From a virus: a stretch of DNA of 41,497 bases. The translations under genes were made by a program, and so were the position numbers. Under the pieces are notes generated by a model. The model made no database searches. It saw nothing but the letters and a program-made list of their open reading frames with translations, and had not been told where the DNA came from. The stretch covers positions 1 through 41,497 of IMG/VR virus record IMGVR_UViG_3300017991_000192; one strand, 5' to 3'. Within the stretch, counting starts at the first letter, position 1. Each line of letters begins with the position of its first letter. Shown here piece by piece: positions 15,905 to 22,774 of the stretch.

Positions 15905-16839
15905 TATAGTTCCTCCTTTAACAAGTGGGCAATCGTACTCCCCACGTTATATACGGCCCGAATTTCCTTTTTATCCAAAACGTCAAGCGCGTCCCCCGCA
16001 TCTGCAAGAAACTCTTGGCGGGCATCGTCTAAGATCCTCTGGATATATGTCCCAATTTGGCTGGACTCTTCAATCGGACCGTATTTAGAAAACACACTAA
16101 GCATCCGATTCCGTGTAATGTATGTGCGAAACGTAGCATTCAGCCGTTCAGCACGGGTATCTCCAAGTTTGACTTTCTTCTTGGCCCGCTTCTCGCGCTC
16201 GCTGAACTCCGGGTTTTTCTTCTTGAGATAGAAAGGACCACCATCAATAAAATAAACTTCCTGTGTCCACCACGGTTTGATAACAACACCCTCCATCAGG
16301 TTTCCAGGCTTTGGGTTTAAACTCGTAGGCCTCTTGATGTCATAATCCAAAGCGACTTGAAGACCGTTACACCACGCGATCACAGGGCACAGCATCGAGA
16401 GTATGTGTAAATCGTCTTGAAAGAAGTTATACGCAGTCTTGGCTGGCATAAGCTTTCCGTTTATTCTGACGTCAAAAAACTTTATGTCCTGTTTCTCCCC
16501 ATACTCCACGCGATTCTGAATACCAGGACCAAACAATTCACCACAAAGCGTCACCGGAACACGGGAAGAGTCTACAAATTTTTGGACACGTTTCCATGCA
16601 TCCTGATAATATTCAAGGACTCCCCACACGTTATAAAAATGATCTCCCTTGCAGCGGATCTGCTTACGCGAAGCAACTTGCATTTCGGAATCAGGAGAAA
16701 AGATAAGCTGCAAGTTTGCGCCGTCTATTTTTTCCTGAAGGACATACACCTCATTTTCCAGTTCCGGAAAAGTCGCCAACACTTTGCGTATAAACGCTCG
16801 TTGGTAACTGTTCTGGATTTCGGGATATTTCTTAAACAT
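15904..16839 (-). CDS. RNA ligase of the T4 Rnl2 type
   Basis: A 311-residue nucleotidyltransferase. Motif I is LQEKIDGANL, with the adenylated lysine at K37. Motif III is in CGELFGPGIQNRV, motif IV is MEGVVIKPW, and motif V is FYLKKKNPEFSE. The last is followed by a helical C-terminal domain with a TYITRNRMLSVFSKYGPI block, very like T4 Rnl2. Rnl2 seals nicks in double-stranded RNA and RNA-templated ends with ATP. T7 carries a DNA ligase instead, and I see no DNA ligase in this window. The start is ATG after AAGGAGG. It overlaps DNA polymerase by one base. A DNA-joining role cannot be excluded from sequence. Confidence 0.87.
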   Translation of the reverse strand: MFKKYPEIQNSYQRAFIRKVLATFPELENEVYVLQEKIDGANLQLIFSPDSEMQVASRKQIRCKGDHFYNVWGVLEYYQDAWKRVQKFVDSSRVPVTLCGELFGPGIQNRVEYGEKQDIKFFDVRINGKLMPAKTAYNFFQDDLHILSMLCPVIAWCNGLQVALDYDIKRPTSLNPKPGNLMEGVVIKPWWTQEVYFIDGGPFYLKKKNPEFSEREKRAKKKVKLGDTRAERLNATFRTYITRNRMLSVFSKYGPIEESSQIGTYIQRILDDARQEFLADAGDALDVLDKKEIRAVYNVGSTIAHLLKEEL

Positions 16840-16925
16840 TGCGCCTCCTTCTCTTCAAGTAAAAACCGGGAGAGCCAGAAGACTCCCCCGGTCACAAGTA
16901 CAATCAATATAATATTAACGATCAT
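16725..16925 (-). CDS. Possible small membrane protein overlapping the RNA ligase start
   Basis: A 66-codon ORF whose ATG overlaps the stop of the upstream gene (ATGA). Residues 2-23 are a good membrane segment (IVNIILIVLVTGGVFWLSRF). The rest, from about residue 29, lies in another frame of the RNA ligase gene and looks random. A terminator hairpin lies inside its 5' part. Coupling and the hydrophobic start argue for it; the long overlap and the internal terminator argue against it. Confidence 0.35.
   Translation of the reverse strand: MIVNIILIVLVTGGVFWLSRFLLEEKEAQCLRNIPKSRTVTNERLYAKCWRLFRNWKMRCMSFRKK
16861..16892 (-). terminator. Rho-independent terminator before the RNA ligase gene
   Basis: On the minus strand a 10-bp stem ACCGGGGGAG / CTCTCCCGGT (one G-T pair) with loop TCTTCTGG is followed by TTTTTA. 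It lies 22 nt before the RNA ligase start and separates the primase-helicase block from ligase and DNA polymerase. Phage-type RNA polymerase may read through, so it could reduce rather than stop expression. Confidence 0.82.
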
Positions 16926-17236
16926 CCTCTTACAAGATCCGCTACAGCTTGCACTGGCCGGGGACAGAAAGATTCAAAGACCATGTAGTAACCCTCTTCG
17001 ATAACCTCAAAGGAATCCTCAATGATCCGCACGATTACCCACACCCGTTCCTGATACGCTTGCCACTTAATTTTGAAGCGACAATACGGAATGGATGTTC
17101 CATCCAATGTCGGAACACCCTTATAAGCAGGAGCCAACGGAGGGGCAATTGCGACTTCTGAGTATGGCATGCGAGGCGCCTCTGTAAGTCGTTCATATTT
17201 TGGTGGTTCAATTTCCCGCCTCACTGTATGTTTCAT
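16922..17236 (-). CDS. Unrecognised 104-residue protein
   Basis: The start is ATG with AAGGAGG 9 nt upstream, overlapping the preceding stop by 4 nt. The N-terminus is Pro-rich (APRMPYSEVAIAPPLAPAY). The C-terminal half is beta-like with aromatic residues (YCRFKIKWQAYQERVWVIV). There are no known motifs. Confidence 0.68.
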   Translation of the reverse strand: MKHTVRREIEPPKYERLTEAPRMPYSEVAIAPPLAPAYKGVPTLDGTSIPYCRFKIKWQAYQERVWVIVRIIEDSFEVIEEGYYMVFESFCPRPVQAVADLVRG

Positions 17237-17493
17237 TCAGTTACCTCCTTCTCAAGTTGCAGTGTTTTAAAACAATAGAAACATTTGCCTGTAATCCACT
17301 CGTGAAAAGGTATCTCGTGTTGCTCCGTATCCGTATGACACTGAACTTCAACCCGGAGCACACGCTCACAAAAATCACGAGAAACAGTGAGTTTTTCTAC
17401 TGGAGCACAACAAATGCTACATAAGAACCTCGAATGTGAACGCTCGGCATCGACGTACTCTTGGTGCCACGTCATAAAGGGAGCACTATGCAT
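17233..17493 (-). CDS. Small Cys-rich zinc-binding-type protein
   Basis: An 86-residue protein with CSICC (residues 25-29), single Cys near 42 and 52, and CFYC near 71-74. This is a probable treble-clef or zinc-ribbon arrangement. The ribosome site AAGGAGG is a little far (about 14 nt) from the ATG at 17493; an internal ATG at residue 7 is possible. It is coupled to the next gene by an ATGA overlap. The function is unknown. Confidence 0.65.
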   Translation of the reverse strand: MHSAPFMTWHQEYVDAERSHSRFLCSICCAPVEKLTVSRDFCERVLRVEVQCHTDTEQHEIPFHEWITGKCFYCFKTLQLEKEVTE

Positions 17494-17501
17494 TGATACG
17501 A

Positions 17502-17798
17502 TTACTCCTCCTTAAATTCAGAACTCGTTACCGGCTTTTGAACACTCGCCTTCTTTGGCTTCGTTGCTTTCTTTGTCCTTTTCCGAGTCTGCTTCTGCTT
17601 CGACCTCTGCAAGAACATCTCAGTGTCTGTAACCTGTAAGACATAATTGCCAGTCAGGTTCCATTTGGCCTGACGGAGAAGCGTCCGCAACTCCAGGACT
17701 GTGAAAGTAGGAAGCCGCAACTTGGCTGGATCACGATCTCGACCGAGTGTGATTTTCGTCGGCCCATTTTTCTTCTTCTTAATGCTTTTGACTGCCAT
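17502..17798 (-). CDS. Lys-rich small protein
   Basis: A 98-residue very basic protein: an N-terminal KSIKKKK cluster, a folded-looking middle (LPTFTVLELRTLLRQAKWNL), and a Lys/Arg/Thr-rich C-terminal tail (about residues 70-90). I start it at the ATG at 17798, preceded by AAAGGAG, rather than further upstream. Basic tails suggest nucleic acid binding, but no family is recognised. It overlaps the 49-residue upstream ORF by 20 nt. Confidence 0.68.
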   Translation of the reverse strand: MAVKSIKKKKNGPTKITLGRDRDPAKLRLPTFTVLELRTLLRQAKWNLTGNYVLQVTDTEMFLQRSKQKQTRKRTKKATKPKKASVQKPVTSSEFKEE

Positions 17799-17928
17799 CC
17801 TTACTCCTTTCTTTGGCAACTGCACCCCAACAACTGGTGTGCGCTTTGCTGGTCATCCCCCGATATGCTTTCGGGATGGACGTATTATATTTTTTCAACT
17901 TTCCGTTCACCCATACTCGAATCTGCAT
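17779..17928 (-). CDS. Small basic protein (49 residues)
   Basis: A short ORF with AGGAGG 9 nt before its ATG at 17928, one of the better ribosome sites in the region. The 49-residue product is basic and starts with a beta-like MQIRVWVNGKLKKYNTSIP. It overlaps the end of the 108-residue ORF upstream by 44 nt and the start of the Lys-rich gene downstream. The ribosome site is the main support; the function is unknown. Confidence 0.6.
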   Translation of the reverse strand: MQIRVWVNGKLKKYNTSIPKAYRGMTSKAHTSCWGAVAKERSKDGSQKH

Positions 17929-18211
17929 CTGCCTTACCTCCTAAATTAGTGTTTAACTTCAAGCCTAAAAGAATAGGGATACGCTTAGACGCTGACGTGA
18001 ATGTCTTCATAATCCGTGCCCGACTCGCAGCACCCGTCGTTACTTCGTATCGGCGTTCAAGCTTCGCCATCTTCTTGAGCACTTTACCTAATTCGCCAGT
18101 ATAGATTGACCACGTACGGTGTCTAATAGTCTGCGACGGCCCGCACAGTCTTGCCCGCCACTGGTGGCGATGCTTCAAATGGACAATCCGTAGAAACTCT
18201 TCCTTCGTCAT
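17885..18211 (-). CDS. Unrecognised basic protein overlapping the primase-helicase end
   Basis: A 108-codon ORF with GGGAGG a few bases upstream, overlapping the primase-helicase 3' end by 89 nt in another frame. The product is strongly basic (Lys, Arg, His) with a helical LGKVLKKMAKLERRYEV segment. A shorter form from an internal Met near residue 49 is possible and would avoid the overlap. The sequence TTAAACACTAATTT, which also occurs before the amidase gene, lies inside its 3' part. Moderate confidence. Confidence 0.5.
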   Translation of the reverse strand: MTKEEFLRIVHLKHRHQWRARLCGPSQTIRHRTWSIYTGELGKVLKKMAKLERRYEVTTGAASRARIMKTFTSASKRIPILLGLKLNTNLGGKADADSSMGERKVEKI

Positions 18212-19787
18212 CCATCATCCTCCCTGAGTCCGGATCATAGAAAAGCAAACCCGATATTCCAGTCATTCCAGAAAACCGATTCTTCAACCACCGGACTCGC
18301 GTTGTATTTTGTTCAAGGTCATCCTGTTGATCACGCTCAAGACCCACCACGAGATCTGAAAGTTGATACAGAGCTCCACTCCCTCGTAAATCCGAAAGGG
18401 ATATCTGCCCACCCTCTTCAAACGGTTTCCCGTTTCCAGGTTTCTTGAGATGTGACACGATGAATAGACCGACCTGCGCCTCTTCCACAAATGACCGAAA
18501 GTTTGTCATGGCTTTATCAATGGTACGTCGTTCGTCAGCTTCAAGTGATCCACCTGAAATCATGATCGAGATATGATCCAAAAAAAGCCACTTACATCCA
18601 CAACCTTTTGCCATGTATCGGAGTTTGGCCAGAAGGGTGTCTGAATCCACAGAACCCCAATGATCATAGAGTTGAATCCGCTCATGATTGAGGACTTTCT
18701 TCCAGACATCTTGCTGTTCAGCTTCAGGGACGGCTTTAGGTTTGAGGTGTAAGGGCACTCCAGCTTCCAAACTCATAAAAGCACGTGCTGTCTGTGCAAC
18801 TGATTCCTCAAGGCCGATATAACCAACCGTCTCGTTTAAATTGTTGAATAAATAATATGCGATCTCCCGACACAGGCTTGACTTACCAATACCTGAACCT
18901 GCAGTGACCAACACGATCTCTCCGGCACGCATCCCAAAAGACTTCTCATTCATGTGCGCCCAGGGATAGGGAGTAGAATCCACATTCATAATCTTGCTGA
19001 CCATATCCCAGGTCTCACTTCCAGAGACAATCCCATCAGGACGATACGTTTTTGCGTTCCAAATAGCTTGGATAACCTGATCACCCTGACCCGCAGTAAG
19101 ACACGCATTCGGATCTTTCATGGGGAGCACTGCAATTTTGGCTCTACCTGGAGTGAGCACGAGAGCTGCCTCACGCGCCGCAGTTTGTCCAGGTTCATCC
19201 ATGTCAAACATAAAGATCACATCATCAAAAGTTTCAATCCACTCGATGTTTTTCTTCACCGTTTTCTTCGCGGATTTTGATCCATGAGGAATTGAAACGA
19301 CAGGCCACTTGTGGTTTTGTAGTTGCGAAACAGTAAGCGCATCAATTTCGCCTTCAGTTATGACGAGTTTTTTCCCGCCCTCTTTCCAAAGGTGTTGACC
19401 AAAGAGAACATGCTTGGAACCATAGTCCCGATAAACAAACGTTTTATCCGGAAACCGCAGCTTCTGCCCGACAATCCGTCCATCTTGTGTATAATTCGCA
19501 ATTTGAACGGGCCGTCCACCAAAAGTTCCGACCTGATAGTTCCACTTTTTGCACGTCTCCTCGGTAAGTTGTCGTTTACTCAGGGCACGCACTTCACCGA
19601 TAATAATTTTTTCCTCTTCGATGCTCGCGACAGGGACCTCAGAATTATCTGATGCACTCGACTCATAATGCCCACAGCCAAAACAATAGCCATGCCCATC
19701 AGCGTATCGCGCAAGATTATCCTTGCTTCCACACTGTGGACATGGCTCATGACCTGCAAACTCATTGGTGCCGAGGTCTTCAAGCAT
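18123..19787 (-). CDS. Primase-helicase (gp4-like)
   Basis: A 554-residue protein from the ATG at 19787; the open frame to 19910 extends into the upstream gene. The N-terminal zinc-binding domain has four Cys (CPQC at 16-19, CFGC at 35-38), as in T7 gp4A primase. A TOPRIM-like primase core follows, with VITEGEIDALTVSQ and VIFMFDMDEPGQTAA. Then comes a RecA-type DnaB helicase domain with Walker A AGSGIGKSS, a Walker B-like WLFLDHISIMISG, and an IVSHLKKP motif. It unwinds DNA and lays primers for gp5. It starts 1 nt after the HTH gene. Confidence 0.95.
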   Translation of the reverse strand: MLEDLGTNEFAGHEPCPQCGSKDNLARYADGHGYCFGCGHYESSASDNSEVPVASIEEEKIIIGEVRALSKRQLTEETCKKWNYQVGTFGGRPVQIANYTQDGRIVGQKLRFPDKTFVYRDYGSKHVLFGQHLWKEGGKKLVITEGEIDALTVSQLQNHKWPVVSIPHGSKSAKKTVKKNIEWIETFDDVIFMFDMDEPGQTAAREAALVLTPGRAKIAVLPMKDPNACLTAGQGDQVIQAIWNAKTYRPDGIVSGSETWDMVSKIMNVDSTPYPWAHMNEKSFGMRAGEIVLVTAGSGIGKSSLCREIAYYLFNNLNETVGYIGLEESVAQTARAFMSLEAGVPLHLKPKAVPEAEQQDVWKKVLNHERIQLYDHWGSVDSDTLLAKLRYMAKGCGCKWLFLDHISIMISGGSLEADERRTIDKAMTNFRSFVEEAQVGLFIVSHLKKPGNGKPFEEGGQISLSDLRGSGALYQLSDLVVGLERDQQDDLEQNTTRVRWLKNRFSGMTGISGLLFYDPDSGRMMDDEGRVSTDCPFEASPPVAGKTVRAVADY

Positions 19788-19788
19788 A

Positions 19789-20001
19789 CTACACCATATC
19801 CCCAAGGTAATAACGGGTGTACCGTTTTCCTCTGGCATCTCTTGCCATCGCAACGGTAATCTTAACGCCCATCTTTCGTAGATCATAGATCCGGCTGGCC
19901 AACCGCTCAATGCCGAACACGGCTCGCGCCACCAGAGGCGTAATATATCCGTTTACCTCAAGGTAATCTTGCAGCATCTGTACTTGTGTTTCATTCCTCA
20001 T
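19789..20001 (-). CDS. Small helix-turn-helix protein
   Basis: A 70-residue protein of the short winged-HTH type common in phages (HTH_39-like). It has QMLQDYLEVNGYITPLVARA, then GIERLASRIYDLRKMGVKI, then a beta wing GKRYTRYYL. It would bind DNA or act as a replication accessory factor. It sits directly before primase-helicase, with its stop 1 nt before that start, and has a good ribosome site (GGGGGGAAG). Confidence 0.75.
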   Translation of the reverse strand: MRNETQVQMLQDYLEVNGYITPLVARAVFGIERLASRIYDLRKMGVKITVAMARDARGKRYTRYYLGDMV

Positions 20002-20020
20002 AACTTCCCCCCTTGTTCAA

Positions 20021-20206
20021 TTATTTTCGGCCAAACTTCTGATCAAACCACTCCTTCGATCCTGGAGCCCCCTTAAATGTTTGATCAAAATTTTCCTTAT
20101 ACAAATCAGACGGCACTCTTTGCGCCGGACTGAACATATTCACAGGAATCGTCTGACTGCGATATTGAGCCAGCCGTTCAGCTTGTCGCTCATCTACTTC
20201 AGACAT
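20021..20206 (-). CDS. Small unrecognised protein (61 residues)
   Basis: I start at the ATG at 20206 with GGAAGAG 5 nt upstream; the longer frame to 20251 lies in the amidase gene. The product is polar with RQAERLAQYRSQTIPVNMF near the N-terminus and a C-terminal SKEWFDQKF. It overlaps the amidase gene by 13 nt. There is no known motif. Confidence 0.65.
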   Translation of the reverse strand: MSEVDERQAERLAQYRSQTIPVNMFSPAQRVPSDLYKENFDQTFKGAPGSKEWFDQKFGRK

Positions 20207-20628
20207 ATCTCTTCCTTTTCCAGCCACTCCTTCACGTCGAAGCATGGACACGCTTTATGCACATTCGGAAGATCTCTATGTCCGCACACAGTCACGCCGT
20301 CCTCACACTTCGAGATAAGCATCTCCAAGAGTGTCTTTAAGGTTTTCTTTTGTGTCCGGCTGAAATTATCTTCAGCCTCGCCCTGGGCATTTACGCCACC
20401 AACCAAACATATTCCGATAGAATTTTTGTTATGACCCTTGGCATGCGCTCCGACCTCGTCGAGTTGTCGCCCAAATTCCAGAGAACCATCAGCACGAATC
20501 ACGTAATGGTATCCGATCTTTAACCACCCACGTTTCCGATGCCAACGATCAATAGTAGAGGCTCGTATCTTTTTGAGGGGTTGCGTCGCGGAGCAATGCA
20601 CAATGATCTCCGTTATCTTCCGTTTCAA
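20194..20628 (-). CDS. N-acetylmuramoyl-L-alanine amidase (T7 lysozyme, gp3.5-like)
   Basis: A 144-residue protein (T7 gp3.5 has 151). Zinc ligands are visible: His11 in IVHCSAT, and the later His and Cys in CGHRDLPNVHKACPCFDV. The Tyr of GYHYVIRADG and the Lys just before the last ligand are the expected catalytic helpers. It cleaves peptidoglycan at lysis. In T7 it also binds the phage RNA polymerase to slow late transcription. The start is an unusual TTG at 20628 with AAAGGAGA 4-5 nt upstream; no in-frame ATG or GTG fits the homologous start. Confidence 0.92.
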   Translation of the reverse strand: MKRKITEIIVHCSATQPLKKIRASTIDRWHRKRGWLKIGYHYVIRADGSLEFGRQLDEVGAHAKGHNKNSIGICLVGGVNAQGEAEDNFSRTQKKTLKTLLEMLISKCEDGVTVCGHRDLPNVHKACPCFDVKEWLEKEEICLK

Positions 20629-20655
20629 ACAGTCTCCTTTCTTCAAAATTAGTGT

Positions 20656-21171
20656 TTAATAATCAGGGTAAATTTTTTTTGCATCCTGTTCTTCGGCATG
20701 GATGATCCGATGACAATTAGCACAGACCATGATGCATTTTTTAGCCTCAACGAAAAGCGTTTCCCATCTGCGGTGCAGCAGATTTCCAACATTATATTTT
20801 TTACTCGAAGGATCTACATGGTGAAAATCGTAGCAAGCAAAAGGAAACGACCGTTTGCAGCAAGCACATCGATTACCGAAATACTGTAAAAGCTTTTCGT
20901 GATTCTTTAGAATGTTTTTTCGTTTATACTTTCGGTCATTTTCTCTACACTTTTCCAGATTTTCTCTTCGATACTTATTTGCGGCTTCTTTATACGCTTT
21001 TTTATTGCGTAAATAGTAACGACGATTCCTTTCCTGCGTACAGGATTTACAGTATGAGTTAAGACCGTCTTTTGCGTCACTCCGTTTTGGAAATGCACTC
21101 AAAGACTTCCACTCACCGCACTTCGTACAACGCTTCATACCCTCGTCGGTCTTATCCTCTTGTTCATTCAT
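20656..21171 (-). CDS. Free-standing HNH endonuclease
   Basis: A 171-residue protein. The N-terminal zinc module has CTKC...CKSC (residues 15-45), followed by a very basic helical linker. The C-terminal HNH nuclease has CACC, then FHHVDPSSKKYNVGNLL (catalytic His pair), and MVCANCHRIIH. Such genes are usually homing-type nucleases that spread between phages; T7 gene 3.8 is an HNH gene in the same part of the genome. It overlaps endonuclease I by 8 nt and is followed by the amidase, so it looks inserted into the gp3-gp3.5 block. Confidence 0.9.
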   Translation of the reverse strand: MNEQEDKTDEGMKRCTKCGEWKSLSAFPKRSDAKDGLNSYCKSCTQERNRRYYLRNKKAYKEAANKYRRENLEKCRENDRKYKRKNILKNHEKLLQYFGNRCACCKRSFPFACYDFHHVDPSSKKYNVGNLLHRRWETLFVEAKKCIMVCANCHRIIHAEEQDAKKIYPDY

Positions 21172-21601
21172 TCAGCCACTCCTCTGGTATGGTCTTATCT
21201 GCGTATTTAAATTCGTTCTTCTCGCACCACATCGCGTACGTCGTCTTGCTCAACTTTGAAATCCGCGCACGTGAATTCGAAAAGACGAAACGAATATCCA
21301 GGTCAGGATGCTGTGCCTTAATGAGGAGATGTTTCTGTCGATCCGCAGTTACAAAGCGGCCTTTAGTTTCTATGAAGATTTGCCGTCCAGACTTCGTGTG
21401 TATCTCAAAGTCCGGGGTGTACTTCCGTTTTTTCGCGGGCTGCTCGTACTGGATAATATGTTCCTCATAAGAGAAGGCCACGCCCCGGCTTTTAAGGTCC
21501 GAGGCAGTAGTCTTCTCTAGTCCTGATCGAAAGCCATACTTCAGGCCCACTTGCTTAGAAGTCAGCGTCTTCCGGGTCTTTCGCACCGGCACCGTCACCA
21601 A
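21164..21601 (-). CDS. Endonuclease I, Holliday junction resolvase (gp3-like)
   Basis: A 145-residue protein closely patterned on T7 gp3. It has FRSGLEK (catalytic Glu), KYTPDF (Asp), FIETKGRF (Glu and Lys), then DRQKHLLIKAQHPDLDIRFV and a C-terminal FKYADKTIPEEWL. It resolves branched DNA and breaks host DNA for nucleotide supply. The start is uncertain: TTG at 21601 or GTG at 21598 follow AAGAGG, and both lie inside the 3' end of the SSB gene. Confidence 0.94.
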   Translation of the reverse strand: MVTVPVRKTRKTLTSKQVGLKYGFRSGLEKTTASDLKSRGVAFSYEEHIIQYEQPAKKRKYTPDFEIHTKSGRQIFIETKGRFVTADRQKHLLIKAQHPDLDIRFVFSNSRARISKLSKTTYAMWCEKNEFKYADKTIPEEWLNE

Positions 21602-22178
21602 CCTCTTCTATAGGGGCACCTTCAAAACCTTCTTCTTCATCGAAACCGAATGCTTCACCATTGACGTCGCCGGTCACCAGATCCAGGATCTGAACGGCAC
21701 GAAGCCGCAACGAAACACCGGCACCGATCAACTTGGTGTAAAACGGGATGATATTGAAGGCCACTTTAATAGTTGAACCGCCACCGACATATCCCTTCAA
21801 CTGAATACGCTGGCCCTTGGCGTCGAAAAGGTAGATCTTGACGTCAAAAGGTTCACCGTCTTTAGGCCGCACAATGGACTTCTGTTTGAACGAGAACTCC
21901 AATTCATCAGTCGGATCTCCGGCATCATCAACCACCTCTGAGTAAGGGGCGTCAGCGATCTTGATTTTCTTCCCCTTGTTGGCTTTCTTCGCCGCAGCAA
22001 CGGACTCTTCCATGGCAGCATCAATAAGATCTTTGAGTTTCTCAGCGTCCTCACCCATCAGCCGCAACTTCGTCTTATATTCCCCATCAGGATTGAACTG
22101 CGTGTCCGGCCTTGTCAGCCACGGATAGACGGCAATTCCTGCGGGAGTCGTGTATTTTTCCAGTTTACTTTTTGCCAC
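21555..22178 (-). CDS. Single-stranded DNA-binding protein (gp2.5-like)
   Basis: A 207-residue protein that starts at GTG (22178) with AAGGAGG 9 nt upstream. An OB-fold-like body carries LEKYTTPAGIAVYPWLTRPD and YKTKLRL near the N-terminus and GYVGGGSTIKVAFNIIPFY in the middle. The C-terminus is highly acidic and ends Asp-Ala-Asp-Phe, the gp2.5-type tail that contacts DNA polymerase and primase-helicase. T7 gp2.5 has 232 residues. It overlaps the upstream gene by 14 nt and endonuclease I downstream. Confidence 0.92.
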   Translation of the reverse strand: MAKSKLEKYTTPAGIAVYPWLTRPDTQFNPDGEYKTKLRLMGEDAEKLKDLIDAAMEESVAAAKKANKGKKIKIADAPYSEVVDDAGDPTDELEFSFKQKSIVRPKDGEPFDVKIYLFDAKGQRIQLKGYVGGGSTIKVAFNIIPFYTKLIGAGVSLRLRAVQILDLVTGDVNGEAFGFDEEEGFEGAPIEEVGDGAGAKDPEDADF

Positions 22179-22626
22179 TCTGTGATTCCTCCTTCTGTTT
22201 AAAAAAGTTGTTGCACTTATTGTCCGGACACACCACGTCACAGACAAAGGGGTGCCTGAAGCCGTCCTTCAAAAAACACCAAATGAATTTCACGTCAGAA
22301 CCCTTTGCCTCTGCTTCCACCTTTGCTTTCGCAGTTTTTTTCTTCGTAGCTTTTCGCCTCCTTTCAAATGTTGTGACGATGATCTCTTGAAGAGCCGCCG
22401 TCGCTGTTCCGTTATTGGACACAGTGATAATCTCAGACTCTTCCGGCTCGTCTTTAAACCTGGAATAAATAATCACAGCATCCCCGGCAATCACCTCAAC
22501 AGATAGTGCCATGCCCCTGGCCATCTCCGCATACGCAGCCCCGACGGGCGCGTAGGTCTTACGTGTTCTCCCGTCCGGGCGTAGATACTGGATTAACGGC
22601 ACATAATCTTCAGGATTCTTCGCCAT
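22165..22626 (-). CDS. Unrecognised protein with C-terminal Cys cluster
   Basis: A 153-residue protein, the first gene after the middle phage promoter and a long hairpin. The ATG at 22626 is 8 nt after GGAGG and is preferred over the ATG at 22632. The middle has a Lys/Ala-rich linker. The C-terminus has four Cys (WCFLKDGFRHPFVCDVVCPD then KC), a possible zinc site. No family is recognised. Its place just before SSB suggests a replication or host-takeover role, by position only. Confidence 0.7.
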   Translation of the reverse strand: MAKNPEDYVPLIQYLRPDGRTRKTYAPVGAAYAEMARGMALSVEVIAGDAVIIYSRFKDEPEESEIITVSNNGTATAALQEIIVTTFERRRKATKKKTAKAKVEAEAKGSDVKFIWCFLKDGFRHPFVCDVVCPDNKCNNFFKQKEESQSGKK

Positions 22627-22652
22627 ACGCATCGCCTCCTTTAAAATGTAAT

Positions 22653-22685
22653 GTGCCCCTCCCGGCAGTTAACCGAGAGAGGCAC
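22653..22685 (-). terminator. Strong RNA hairpin after RNA polymerase (possible terminator or processing site)
   Basis: A 13-bp stem on the minus strand, GTGCCTCTCTCGG with CCGGGAGGGGCAC (two G-T pairs), loop TTAACTG. The following bases, ATTACATTTTAAAGG, have only a short T run. It lies downstream of the phage promoter at 22753-22774 and upstream of the next gene. It could be an early terminator for host polymerase or an RNase III processing hairpin. Confidence 0.6.
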
Positions 22686-22752
22686 TTCACGAGAGAGTGA
22701 ATGAATTATGCATAAAGAAAACCCTCAAGGCAGGGCCGAGAGAGTTCTCTTT

Positions 22753-22774
22753 TCCTTATATGAGGGAGGGGTCT
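22753..22774 (-). promoter_or_regulatory. Phage RNA polymerase promoter, replication operon copy
   Basis: Exact copy of the 22-bp element found at 10318-10339 and 30026-30047. Its upstream edge overlaps the last bases of the RNA polymerase stop codon, and it points into the replication genes. The CCCTCATATAAGGA core resembles the T3 promoter core. This is the expected place for a class II promoter. Confidence 0.82.

Noticed and set aside
16417-17004. Plus-strand open frame of 195 codons
   Set aside because: It is antisense to the RNA ligase and its neighbour, contains the complement of a terminator hairpin, and has no ribosome site.
22697-22739. Weak terminator in the sequence after RNA polymerase (CCCT...AGGG followed by TTTTCTTT)
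   Set aside because: The stem is only 4-5 bp and a much stronger hairpin lies just downstream.
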